The position numbers and the translations under genes were made by a program. This document shows, one piece after another, positions 31,623 through 40,482 of a stretch of DNA of 64,000 bases. The stretch covers positions 186,001 through 250,000 of the forward strand of contig CAVQNF010000003.1 of assembly GCA_963713805.1 (NCBI GenBank), read 5' to 3'. Under the pieces are notes generated by a model, which saw only the letters and a program-made list of their open reading frames with translations, was not told the DNA's origin and did not search any database. How positions within the stretch are numbered: the first letter of the stretch is position 1; every line of letters begins with the position of its first letter. This DNA comes from GAS188 sp963713805. GTDB lineage: Bacteria; Pseudomonadota; Alphaproteobacteria; Rhizobiales; Beijerinckiaceae.

Positions 31623-33227
31623 ATGGCAACGACACGTCGGCGCTTCGTCCAAGGAAGCGTGGCGGCGGCGACGCTCGTGGCGGCGCCGGCGATCGGACGA
31701 GCCTCCGAAACGCCCGCGGCGGCGAAGACGCTCAAGGCGGTCATGCAGGGCGACTTGCGCTCTTTCGACCCGATCTGGACGACCGCGAACATCTCTTCCT
31801 ATCACGGCGCCCTGATCTACGACACGCTGTTCGGCGTCGACGGCAACGACAAGCCGCAGCCGCAGATGGTCGAGAGCTTCGGCCCTTCGGACGATCAGCT
31901 CACCTGGACCTTCAAGCTGCGCGACGGCCTCGAGCTTCCATGACGGCTCGCCGGTCACGGCCGCCGATTGCGTCGCCTCGATCCGCCGCTGGGCGGTGCG
32001 CGACGGCGCCGGCCAGCACATGTTCCTGCGCGTCAAGGACATCAGCGCCAAGGACGACAAGACCTTCACGGTTGCGCTCAGCGAGCCCTATCCGCTGATC
32101 CTCGATGCCTTCGCCAAGCCCGGCACGCCCGTCCTCTACATCATGCGCAAGAAGGACGCCGAGACCGACCCGATGCAGCAGATCACCGAATACGTCGGCT
32201 CCGGTCCCTTCATCTTCAACACCAAGGAGACGAAGCAGGGCGCGTCCTATGTCTATGACCGCAACCCGAAATATGTGCCGCGCTCCGAGCCCGCGTCGGG
32301 AATGGCGGGCGGCAAGGTCGCGAAGCTCGACCGTGTGATCTGGGATAATGTCGCCGACGACCAGACCGCCATCGCCGCCTTGCAGAACGGCGAGATCGAC
32401 TTCTACGAACTGCCGCCGATCGACCTCATCGATCAGCTCGAGGCGGACAAGAACATCCATGTCGAGGTGTTGAACAAATCCGGCCAGATGGTCTGGTGCC
32501 GCATGAACTGGCTCTATCCGCCCTTCAACAACGTGAAGGCGCGCCAGGCCATGCTCTATCTCGTCAACCAGCTCGACGTGATGAAGGCAGCCTTCGGCAA
32601 CCCGAAATACTACCGCGCCTGCGGCTCCTATTTCGGCTGCGGCACGCCGATGGAGAACGACGAGAACACGCGGCTGGTTCAAGGAGGCGCCCAACAAGCA
32701 GAAGGCCGCGCAGCTCTTCAAGGAAGCGGGCTATGACGGTCGCCCCGTCATCATCCTGCAGCCGACCAATTTCGCCGTCTTCAACACCGCCGACCAGCTG
32801 CTCGCCCAATGGCTGCGCGAGATCGGCGTCAATGCCGAGCTCGCCGCCTCCGATTGGGGCGGCGTGGTCACGCGGCGCGCGGTGCGCGAGCCGCCGGAGA
32901 AGGGCGGCTGGAATATTTTCGTGACATCCGCCTCCAGCCGCCGCCTTCGGCAACCCGATCACGCTCGTCGGCCATGCGGCGAATGGCGAGAAGGGATGGT
33001 TCGGCTGGCCCTCCGACGAGACGCACGAGAAGCTGCGCGACAAATGGGCGAAGGCTCAGCCGCAGGATCGCTTGGCGGTGGCGAAGGAGATCCAGCGCAA
33101 CGCCTGGAACTTCGTGCCTCACGTCTATATGGGGCTTTATCTGCAGCCCGCCGCCTGGCGCGCCAATGTCAAGGGCGTGATCGGCATGCCCGAGCTCATC
33201 CCCTTCTGGAACATCGAGAAGACCTGA
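31623..33227 (+). CDS. Dipeptide-type ABC substrate-binding protein, Tat-type leader (frameshifted)
   Basis: Family 5 periplasmic binding protein. The leader TTRRRFVQGSVAAATLVAAP followed by AIGRASE has a twin-arginine motif. Family features: KAVMQGDLRSFDPIWTTANI, then FKLRDGLEFHDGSPVTAADC, then ITEYVGSGPFIFN and NNVKARQAMLYLVNQ. Frame changes near 31938 (extra C), 32680 and 32945. The end reads GVIGMPELIPFWNIEKT. About 533 residues. First component of the transporter set; dppB follows after 38 bases. Confidence 0.9.
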
Positions 33228-33265
33228 GGGGGCGAGGCCGGACCGGCTTTCCGGGAACCGATCCG

Positions 33266-34207
33266 ATGATCGCCTATGTGGTGCGCCGCCTCGCCTCGCT
33301 CTTCGTCGTGATGGCGCTCGTCGGCGTGTGCGTCTTCCTGCTTCTCCATCTCGCGCCGGGAGATCCCGCCGCGATCATCGCCGGCGACAATGCGACACCC
33401 GATCAGATCGCGTCGATCCGGGCGCATCTCGGCCTCGACGAGGCGCTTCCGCTGCAGTTCCTGCGCTGGAGCACGGCCGTGCTGTCGGGCGATCTCGGCG
33501 TCTCGATCTTCTCCAATACGCCGGTCACGACGCTGATCGGCCAGCGCCTCGAGCCGACGGTCTCGCTCGCGCTCGCGACGCTCGCCTTCGCGGTGCCGGT
33601 CGCGCTCGTGCTCGGCGTCCTGGCGGCCTGGAGAGCGGGGAGCGCGATCGACCGGGCCTCGATGGTCCTGGCGGTCACCGGGTTCTCGGCGCCGGCTTTC
33701 GTGGTCGGCTATCTCATGATCTACGTGTTCGCGGTCACGCTGAAGTGGCTTCCGGTGCAAGGCTATACGCCGATCGACGAGAGCCTTGCCGATTGGGCGC
33801 GCCATCTCGTCCTGCCGGCCCTGACGCTCGGCCTCGCCTATGTGGCGCTCATCGCGCGCATCACGCGGGCCACCATGCTCGACGTGCTCGCCGAGGATTA
33901 TATCCGCACCGCCAAGGCCAAGGGCGTCTCGACCCGTCCGATGCTGCTGAAGCACGCGCTGAGGAACGCCGGCGTGCCGATCGTCACGGTGATCGGCATC
34001 GGGGTCGCCCTGCTGATCGGCGGCGTCGTGATCACCGAGACGGTGTTCAACATTCCGGGCATCGGGCGGCTCGTCGTCGATGCCATCTCGAAACGCGACT
34101 ACCCGATCATCCAGGGCGTGATCCTGGTGTTCTCGGCCGTCTATGTGATGATCAACCTTCTGGTCGATCTCTCCTACACGCTGATCGATCCGAGGATACG
34201 CTATTGA
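33266..34207 (+). CDS. Dipeptide-type ABC transporter permease DppB
   Basis: Intact 313-residue permease. N-terminus MIAYVVRRLASLFVVMALVG with HLAPGDPAAIIAGDNATPDQ is classical DppB. The cytoplasmic EAA loop reads EDYIRTAKAKGVSTRPMLLK. C-terminal helices contain ETVFNIPGIGRLVVDAI and INLLVDLSYTLIDPRIRY. The stop is overlapped by the TTG start of dppC (TTGA). It is one of the few undamaged genes of this block. Confidence 0.93.
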   Translation: MIAYVVRRLASLFVVMALVGVCVFLLLHLAPGDPAAIIAGDNATPDQIASIRAHLGLDEALPLQFLRWSTAVLSGDLGVSIFSNTPVTTLIGQRLEPTVSLALATLAFAVPVALVLGVLAAWRAGSAIDRASMVLAVTGFSAPAFVVGYLMIYVFAVTLKWLPVQGYTPIDESLADWARHLVLPALTLGLAYVALIARITRATMLDVLAEDYIRTAKAKGVSTRPMLLKHALRNAGVPIVTVIGIGVALLIGGVVITETVFNIPGIGRLVVDAISKRDYPIIQGVILVFSAVYVMINLLVDLSYTLIDPRIRY

Positions 34208-35096
34208 CGGAAGCCTCCGCATTCACGGCACGCGAGCTCGCGGCGAACGCCCACGCGCAGGCGCGTCCCTGGCGCTTCGTCAGGCGCCATCCCTCGCTCG
34301 TCGCCGGCGCGGTCATTCTCGCCGCCTTCGTGACGCTTGCGCTCGCGGCGCCCTGTCTGCCGGGCGATCCGTTGACGATGACGCCGAGCCGCCGGCTCTC
34401 GCCGCCGGGAAGCGACGGCTTCCTGTTCGGCACCGACGCGCTCGGCCGCGACGTGCTTGGCCCGCACCATCCACGGCGCGCGCGTCTCGCTGCTCGTCGG
34501 CTTTCTCGTCGCGACCGCATCGGTCGCGATCGGGCTCGCGATCGGGCTCGTCGCCGGCTCGATCCGCAAGGCGCGACGCGCCGTTGATGCGCCTGATGGA
34601 CGCGCTGATGGCGATCCCGGCGATCCTGCTCGCGATCGCGCTCGTGTCGCTCACCCGCGCCAGCGTCGCGATCGTGATCATCGCCATCACCATTCCCGGA
34701 GGTGCCGCGCGTGGTGCGTCTCGTGCGCTCGGTCGTGCTCGGCGTGCGCGAGCAGCCATTCGTGGAGGCCGCGATCGCGGGCGGGGCGCGCCTGCCGAAG
34801 ATCATCCTTCGCCACATCCTGCCCTCGACCGATCGCCGCCGCTGATCGTGCAGGCGACCTATATTTGCGCCTCCGCCATCCTGGTCGAGGCGACGCTCTC
34901 CTTCCTCGGCGCCGGCTCGCCGCCGGAGATCCCGAGCTGGGGCAACATGATCGCCTCCTCGCGGCTCTATCTGGCGCGCGCCCCCTGGACGATCTTCTGC
35001 CCGGGGCTGGCGCTCGCGCTCGTGGTGCTCGCCGTCAATCTCGTCGGCGACGGGTTGCGCGACCACCTCGATCCGCGCCTCGCGCGACGCATGTGA
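34204..35096 (+). CDS. Dipeptide-type ABC transporter permease DppC (frameshifted)
   Basis: Second permease, about 297 residues when joined. N-terminus (TTG) TEASAFTARELAANAHAQAR, helix HPSLVAGAVILAAFVTLALA, then GFLFGTDALGRDVL, the family motif before the core. The core includes LMRLMDALMAIPAILLAIAL, FVEAAIAGGARLPKIILRHI and AILVEATLSFLGAGSPPEIP. Frame changes near 34460, 34580, 34695 and 34830. The C-terminus VGDGLRDHLDPRLARRM is typical. The stop overlaps the GTG start of the ATPase gene. Confidence 0.88.
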
Positions 35097-36096
35097 GAAC
35101 GTCGTTGAGCGAGAAGCTGCTCAGCGTGCGGGATCTCAGGACGCATTTCTTCAATGCCGACGGGGTGACGCGCGCGGTCGACGGCGTGAGCTTCGAGGTC
35201 GCGGCCGGCGAGACGCTCGGCATCGTCGGCGAATCCGGCTGCGGCAAGAGCGTCACGGCGCTGTCGGTGATGCGGCTCCTGCCGGAGAAGGTCGCGCGCA
35301 TCGTCGGGGGCTCGATCCTGTTCGACGGGCAGGATCTCGCTGACGCTCGACGAGAAGGCGATGCGACCGATCCGGGGCAACCGCATCGCCATGATCTTCC
35401 AGGAGCCGATGACGAGCCTCAACCCGCTCCTGCGCGGTCGGCGAGCAGATCGCCGAGGCGCTGCGCATCCACACGGGCGCCAACCGGCGCGCTGGCGCGC
35501 GACAAGGCGGCGCGGATGCTGCGGCTCGTGCACATCCCCGATGCCGAGAAGCGCCTCGACGACTATCCGCACCAGTTCTCCGGCGGCATGCGCCAGCGGG
35601 TGATGATCGCGATGGCGCTCGCCTGCGATCCGCGCCTGCTGATCGCCGACGAGCCGACGACGGCGCTCGACGTCACCATCCAGGCGCAGATCCTGCAAGC
35701 TGCTCATCGAGCTCAAGGCGCGCACCGGCGCCGCGGTCATCCTGATCACCCATGATCTCGGCGTGGTGGCCGAGACCTGCCAGCGGGTGATCGTGATGTA
35801 TGCGGGCCGCAAGGTCGAGGAAGCCTCGGTCGAGGCGCTCTTCGATCATCCCGGCCCATCCCTATACGCAGGGGCTGATGGCGGCGACGCCGCGCCGCGG
35901 CACGGCCGTCGCCGGGAAACGGCTCGCCGAGATTCGCGGGCTTGTGCCGTCGCTGCGCGAGGAGATCACGGGTTGCGCCTTCGCGCCGCGCTGCGCGCTC
36001 GCCGAGGAGCGCTGCCGGCGCGAGAGCCCACGCTTTGCCGAGATCGCGCCGGGCCATGGCGTCGCCTGCTTCGTGGCGGAGCGCGCCGCCGCATGA
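35093..36096 (+). CDS. Dipeptide-type ABC transporter ATPase DppD (frameshifted)
   Basis: First ATPase, starting at GTG 35093 (VRTSLSEKLLSVRDLRTHFF), overlapping the dppC stop by GTGA. Walker A GESGCGKSVTALSVM, Q-loop AMIFQEPMTSLNPLL, signature FSGGMRQRVMIAMALA, Walker B LLIADEPTTALDV. The C-terminal oligopeptide tail has the cysteines of CAFAPRCALAEERCRRE. Frame changes near 35340, 35440, 35485, 35700 and 35850. The stop overlaps the ATG of dppF. Confidence 0.9.
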
Positions 36097-37089
36097 GCTC
36101 TTCGCGCGAGCTTCCGCCGGCGAGCAGCCCGCTTCTCGAGGTCGAAGGTCTCGAGAAGCATTTCGAGACCGGCGCCCGATTGCTGAAGCGCGCCGGACCG
36201 CGTCTTGCGCGCCGTCGACGGCGTGAGCTTCACGCTCGCGCGCGGCGAGACGCTCTGCCTCGTCGGCGAATCCGGCTGCGGAAAATCCACGGTCGGCAAG
36301 CTGATCTTGCGCCTGATCGAGCCGAGCGCGGGCGTGATCCGCATCGACGGCATCGAGGTGACCCGCGCGCGCGGAGAGGCGTTGCGCGCCTTTCGCAAAC
36401 GCGTGCAGATGATCTTCCAGGATCCATTCGCTTCGCTCAATCCGCGCCTGAAAGCCGAGACCATCGTCGGCGAGCCTTTGGAGAACTACGGCCTGCTCTC
36501 GGCAAAAGGGCGAAGGGACAAGGTTGCCGATCTTTTCGCGCGCGTCGGCCTGCGCCCCGAGGCCGCCGACAAATTCCCCTTCGAATTCTCGGGCGGCCAG
36601 CGCCAACGGATCGGCATCGCACGCGCGCTCGCGCTGTCGCCCGATCTCATCGTCGCCGACGAGCCGGTCTCCGCGCTCGACGTTTCGGTGCAGGCGCAAG
36701 TCCTGAACCTGCTCGTCGATCTGCGCGAGGCGCTCGGCCTCGCCTATCTCTTCATTTCCCATGATCTCGGCGTCGTCGAGCACATCGCGCATCGCGTCGC
36801 GGTGATGTATCTCGGCCGCATCGTCGAGATCGGCGACAAGGAGACGATCTTCGCCGCGCCGCGCCACCCTTACACGCAAGCCCTGATGGCGGCCGCGCCC
36901 GTCGCCGATCCGCGCGCGAGGCGCGAGCGCGTGGTGCTCGAGGGCGACGTGCCCTCCCCGGTCGATCCGCCGAAAGGCTGCGCCTTCCACCCGCGCTGCC
37001 CCTACGCCTTCGCGCGCTGCCGGGTCGAGACACCGGTACTGACGCCGCGCGGCGCGGGACACCTCGCGGCCTGTCATTTGGAGGGTTGA
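36093..37089 (+). CDS. Dipeptide-type ABC transporter ATPase DppF (one frameshift)
   Basis: Second ATPase, about 331 residues. N-terminus MSSSRELPPASSPLLEVEGL, then LRAVDGVSFTLARGETLCLV, Walker A GESGCGKSTVGKL, signature FSGGQRQRIGIARALALSP, Walker B DLIVADEPVSALDV. The tail CAFHPRCPYAFARC resembles other DppF proteins. One frame change near 36203. Last gene of the creatininase-MlrC-transporter block; no clear terminator hairpin follows. Confidence 0.92.
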
Positions 37090-37171
37090 CGCGGTCGCGC
37101 CTCGCGACTTTCCTCTTCCGGCCTGTTTCGCTCGATGCGTTGTTGACCCCCACCCGGCCACACAATGGCGG

Positions 37172-37479
37172 ATGCCAACCTCCAAACGCCGGCCCGTGGC
37201 CGAAGCGTTTCGTCAGGGCGCGACGCTTGTGCCGCGCATGCTCTGCCTCGTCGAGCGCGCAAGTCGGGCGGCTCGGCATGAACCCTTCGGCGCCGCGCGT
37301 GCTGAGCCGCCGAACCTCCCAAGGCCGCGAAGAAAGCAGAGAAAATTTCCGCGGCCGTCGCCTTGCCGGAGGGCGCCAAATTCCAGCGCACGCGGGGCCT
37401 CGTCCGCGCGGCGCTCACCGAAGCCGGTATCGCCCAGCGCGTGGATATGCTCGTGGCCAAGCTTCTCGACGCTTCGTAG
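37172..37479 (+). pseudogene. Fragment of a restriction-modification DNA methylase fused to an unrecognised tail
   Basis: One frame reads AEAFRQGATLVPRMLCLVER and the next VGRLGMNPSAPRVLSRRTSQ. This pattern resembles the segment after the methylase core in Eco57I-type and related N-6 methylases, where it continues EKPPW. Here it switches near 37320 to AKKAEKISAAVALPEGAKFQ...LLDAS, a tail I do not recognise. No complete gene can be built. The piece lies between the Dpp operon and tRNA-Gly and looks like debris of an older insertion. Assignment is by remembered family pattern only. Confidence 0.5.
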
Positions 37480-37577
37480 CGAAGACGTTGGTAGGGTGAG
37501 TGCCGAGCTTGCCAAGCCACGGGGGGTTCGTGCTATTTGGCACCGCCTCCCAGGCGTAAGCCGGGCTCGGAATGAAT

Positions 37578-37651
37578 GCGGGTGTAGCTCAATGGTAGAG
37601 CAACAGCCTTCCAAGCTGATGACGAGGGTTCGATTCCCTTCACCCGCTCCA
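37578..37651 (+). tRNA. tRNA-Gly (anticodon UCC)
   Basis: Acceptor stem GCGGGTG pairs with CACCCGC; D-arm GCTCAATGGTAGAGC; anticodon loop CTTCCAA with TCC as anticodon; T-arm GAGGGTTCGATTCCCTT; CCA is encoded. All arms fold normally, so the gene should be functional. Its 3' part (37598-37651) is repeated exactly at 39418-39471, marking it as the integration target of an island. Confidence 0.97.
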
Positions 37652-38110
37652 TTGTCTCAATGACTCAGAGGTGCCAAATGCGGGCTGGCTAACCAACGGC
37701 CACCGGCTGTTTTCAAAGCCCCGCGGGAAAGCACTGTTCTTGCTCCGCTCACATTGTGCGTATCGTGCAACATGCGGGCTGGCGATAAGCTCGCAAGTGG
37801 TGGAGTGCTTCGCTCCGGCGAGGCTATGCGTCGAGTATGCGGGGTATGGCCTCCACATTCATGACAGCCCCATCCTTCGGGACGTTCTGGTTCGACAAGA
37901 ACAAAGGCGATAAAGAGTCTTTCAGCAGGGCAATGTCCGCGACTGCCTGAAGAAACGCGATAAGCGGCTAGCCGAGGCCTATGATGACCTCTATCAGCGG
38001 ACAATAGACGCAGAAGCGCATCCGAACGACCTGGCCGGCTGGGCAGCAGGAAAATTGAGGATGATCCAGCGAGCGACCGGGTGCATATTCAACAGCTCTA
38101 TCTGCACGCT
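37652..38110 (+). other. Lower-GC left part of the island; cryptic open frame
   Basis: No recognised gene. A stop-to-stop frame at 37914-38112 has a protein-like composition (KKRDKRLAEAYDDLYQRTID, HPNDLAGWAAGKLRMIQRAT) but no good start and no known family. An in-frame stop at 37911-37913 separates it from the preceding open frame. It may be the remnant of a phage or island gene. It ends convergently at the stop of the 94-residue minus-strand gene. Confidence 0.3.
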
Positions 38111-38395
38111 CTAGGCCGCTTCCAGCCGCCGGATTTCCGTCTCGAATTCAAGGCGCAACTGCGCGGCCTCTGCATCCGGCAGCCAGTTCGTCATCTGCGG
38201 AAAGACCGTGCGCCAATAGAGCATGCGCCGCGCGTCCCATGGAAGGCTCTGCGCCGCACGGGCCTGAGCGAGCACGCGCAGCAGTTCGGCGCGCACCTCG
38301 TCCGGATCGGCGCGATAGACCGCCGCCGTGCGCTCCACGCCCGTGGGCTCCGGCTGGCTTTCGCCAAAAAGGTCCAGTTGACCGGGGCGCGTCAT
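38111..38395 (-). CDS. Small conserved protein encoded after DNA methylase genes
   Basis: Intact 94-residue protein (MTRPGQLDLFGESQPEPTGV) overlapping the stop of the upstream methylase fragment by ATGA, so it was cotranslated with it. The C-terminal half, LPWDARRMLYWRTVFPQMTN followed by WLPDAEAAQLRLEF, is rich in tryptophan and charged residues and predicted helical. I recall similar small proteins next to restriction-modification methylases, but no function is established to my knowledge. It may be an accessory or regulatory subunit. Confidence 0.65.
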   Translation of the reverse strand: MTRPGQLDLFGESQPEPTGVERTAAVYRADPDEVRAELLRVLAQARAAQSLPWDARRMLYWRTVFPQMTNWLPDAEAAQLRLEFETEIRRLEAA

Positions 38396-39417
38396 GGCGG
38401 GCGGCTCGTCTCGTTTTGCACCGATTCGGTCGGCTGAGTGTGCCAGAGGACGCGCCTCATGGCGACGGTTCGTCGTCGGTTGTCCCCGAACTCCTGCGCG
38501 CCACCGTCGGAGGCGGCGACAGGGACGAGCGGCCCGGCAACGATCCGTTCCAGCAAATCGGCTTGGCGCGGCTCGAGCGCGATGAGCCTCCCAAGCACGT
38601 TGAGAAGGTTAAGAAGGTCCTCGGTATATTCAGCGAGCCAGCCATCCGGCTGGATCTTTTCGAGCGGCGAGGGCGGCCGCTTGTCGCCGATCAGCGGCTT
38701 GGTGCGGTTGCGCCGGCGGTAGCTGAACCATTGGTCGAGCACGTTCTTGCCGGAAATTTCGTAGGCGCGCATGGCCGGAGTGACGTTCTCGACGAAACCC
38801 TTGTCGATGACGAGGCGCCGCTTGGCCGGGTCGTAGTCCATCGTCTGCGGCAGCGGGTCGGGCGCGCCAGGAATGCCGCCGTCGGCAGGAATGAAAGGCG
38901 CCTCTCCCCTCGCCAGGCGCGGCGGGCCTTTCGGCCGGCCGGCGACGGCGTCGACGAAGCGCTCGCCGTAGCAGTGCAGCCAGACCACTTCGCGCCCGAG
39001 CGCGGCGGCTTCGTCGAAAAGCGCCTTGTCCGCCGTCAATGGAACGCGCAGGCCCGGTCGCACGAGATCGTCGCGAAAGCGAGCCGTAAAGGCCAGATGC
39101 GCCATAACCGCGGCAATATAAGCGACGAGGTCCTCGGCGCCGACTGCCGCGCCCTGCGCCTTGGCCAGGGCCTGCAACACGTCCGCGCGCACGTTCGACT
39201 GCTTCGCCTGCGCATCGGCCCAGAGCGGATAAACACGGCCGCCGCGACCATTGTATCGGCTCCTGGCGCTTGACCCTGTTCGCCTCGCGCCGCGATTTTG
39301 CGATCGCCTCGACGATCTGCGGCAACTCGCCGTCAAGGCGAGGGATGCGGACCGGCCGGGTTCGCGAAGGGGTTTGGCCAGATTTGTATTTCGTCGCGTT
39401 TTGCTGGTTTTAGCGTT
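38392..39417 (-). pseudogene. C-terminal part of a type ISP-like restriction-modification enzyme
   Basis: The readable protein starts near 39256 with GRGGRVYPLWADAQAKQSNV and runs to the stop at 38392. Parts recognised from type ISP-like methylase/translocase proteins are EDLVAYIAAVMAHLAFTARF, VWLHCYGERFVDA and YEISGKNVLDQWFSYRRRNR, the target-recognition region. The helicase, nuclease and methylase domains, normally more than 600 residues upstream, are absent. Upstream of 39262 a different frame reads LPQIVEAIAKSRREANRVKR, so there is one frameshift, and then the island boundary is reached. It cannot restrict or modify DNA by itself. Confidence 0.7.
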
Positions 39418-39471
39418 GAGCAACAGCCTTCCAAGCTGATGACGAGGGTTCGATTCCCTTCACCCGCTCCA
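39418..39471 (+). repeat. Direct-repeat copy of the tRNA-Gly 3' end (right island boundary)
   Basis: 54 bases identical to tRNA-Gly positions 37598-37651, covering the anticodon arm, T-arm, acceptor 3' strand and CCA. The D-arm and 5' acceptor strand are missing, so this is not a functional tRNA but an attachment-site copy. Confidence 0.9.
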
Positions 39472-39483
39472 CTCTTCGATGCG

Positions 39484-39604
39484 GAAAAGTGAAAAGCGAG
39501 AGGTGAGAATATGCGTGAAAAGTGAGAAGTGAGGGCGATGCTTTCACTTTTCCCTTTTCCCTTTTCCCTTTTCCCTCTTCACTCCTCACTCTTCCCTCTT
39601 CACT
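39484..39604. repeat. Low-complexity stretch with four TTTTCCC heptamers and a complementary arm
   Basis: Four perfect 7-base copies of TTTTCCC occupy 39548-39575. The preceding 39484-39535 contains several GTGAAAAG/GTGAGAAGTGAG words complementary in character to the following CTTCACTCCTCACTCTTCCC. The whole can fold into a long imperfect hairpin between the island boundary and the MaoC gene. It may serve as a terminator for the minus-strand MaoC gene or be a dispersed repeat. Confidence 0.6.
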
Positions 39605-40107
39605 CACGCCGGCCGCTTAAGCATGAACGCCTGGCGGGTGCATTCGGCGACGAGCGTGCCGTCCTGCTTATAGGCGCGGTGATGGAACTCGACGATGCCG
39701 GCGTTCGGGCGCGACTTCGACACGCGTTTCGAGACCACGGTCGTCTCGCCGCGCACCGTGTCGCCCTCGAACAAAGGCGCGGGAAAGCGCACATCCGTCA
39801 TGCCGAGATTGGCGATCGTGGTGCCGACGGTGAGGTCGTTCACCGAAATGCCGATCATCAGGCCGAGCGTGAACAGCGAATTCATGATCGGGCGGCCCCA
39901 TTCGGTCTCGGTGGCGCAGAAATGCGCGTCGATGTGGAGCGGCTGCGGGTTCAGCGTCATGTTCGAGAACAGCATGTTGTCCATCTGCGTGACGGTGCGC
40001 GTCAGGCGGTGGGCATAGACGGTGCCCTCGATGAAATCCTCGAAATAGAGCCCACCGCGCGGATGGCGCTCGCTCGATGCACCGCTCTCCACTTTCGCTT
40101 TTGCCAT
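39604..40107 (-). CDS. MaoC-like dehydratase/hydratase
   Basis: Intact 167-residue hot-dog fold protein (MAKAKVESGASSERHPRGGL). The MaoC motif includes FEDFIEGTVYAHRLTRTVTQ and PLHIDAHFCATETEWGRPIM, where Asp and His of the hydratase dyad lie (DAHF). It probably hydrates an enoyl- or mesaconyl-type CoA thioester. It stands alone with its start 375 bases from the next gene. Normal GC, so not part of the neighbouring island. Confidence 0.87.
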   Translation of the reverse strand: MAKAKVESGASSERHPRGGLYFEDFIEGTVYAHRLTRTVTQMDNMLFSNMTLNPQPLHIDAHFCATETEWGRPIMNSLFTLGLMIGISVNDLTVGTTIANLGMTDVRFPAPLFEGDTVRGETTVVSKRVSKSRPNAGIVEFHHRAYKQDGTLVAECTRQAFMLKRPA

Positions 40108-40482
40108 TCCGACGACTCCTCTCGCGAAGGCAAAATGTCACGGCCGAAGGCGTTAATCAATTCGTCGGCGGGAAGCCGATTAAGCATCGGTTAACCATAA
40201 GGCGCGATGCTCGCCTCGATGGGAACGGCGCATCGCCGATGCGCCCGGAAGCCGAATGCGGGAAGAGGCGTCCTTGCGTCGCATGATCATTCCTTGGGGG
40301 CATGTCTCGAAAGGGGCGCAAGCGCCGGACGATGCCGGCGCCGTCGCGGAAATCTCCCTCCTCGCCTTCTTGCCGGCACCCGTCGGCAGCCGCCGCCAAA
40401 AATTCCTCGCCCGCAGCCGCCCGGCCGACGGGCGAAGCCCGGCGGCTCGGCGCACGACCGACGGCCGCGGAGCCGAAACCCC
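40108..40482. other. Intergenic region between maoC-like and DUF2336 genes
   Basis: The gap holds the divergent control regions. The AT-richer segment 40148-40200 (with GTTAATCAATTC and GGTTAACCATAA) is the best promoter candidate. Open frames from 40256 and 40302 have unusual alanine/arginine/proline-rich compositions and do not connect cleanly to the DUF2336 start, so I do not call them. Confidence 0.4.

Larger units (their letters stand above)
37652..39471. mobile_element. Remnant genomic island inserted in tRNA-Gly, bounded by 54-bp direct repeats
   Basis: The last 54 bases of the tRNA gene (37598-37651) recur without mismatch at 39418-39471, the signature of site-specific integration at a tRNA 3' end. 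The 1.77 kb between them has visibly lower G+C on its left side, and contains a truncated restriction-modification gene and a small companion on the minus strand. No integrase remains, so excision would need help in trans. The right repeat cuts into the open frame of the truncated enzyme gene, so a large part of the island was lost. Confidence 0.8.

Noticed and set aside
39418..39471. A second tRNA-Gly gene
   Set aside because: Only the 3' 54 bases are present; the 5' acceptor strand and D-arm are absent, so it is an attachment-site repeat.
39548..39575. Coding function of the heptamer tract (an open frame crosses it on the minus strand)
   Set aside because: The translation is a monotonous K/E/G sequence from a simple repeat with no homology.
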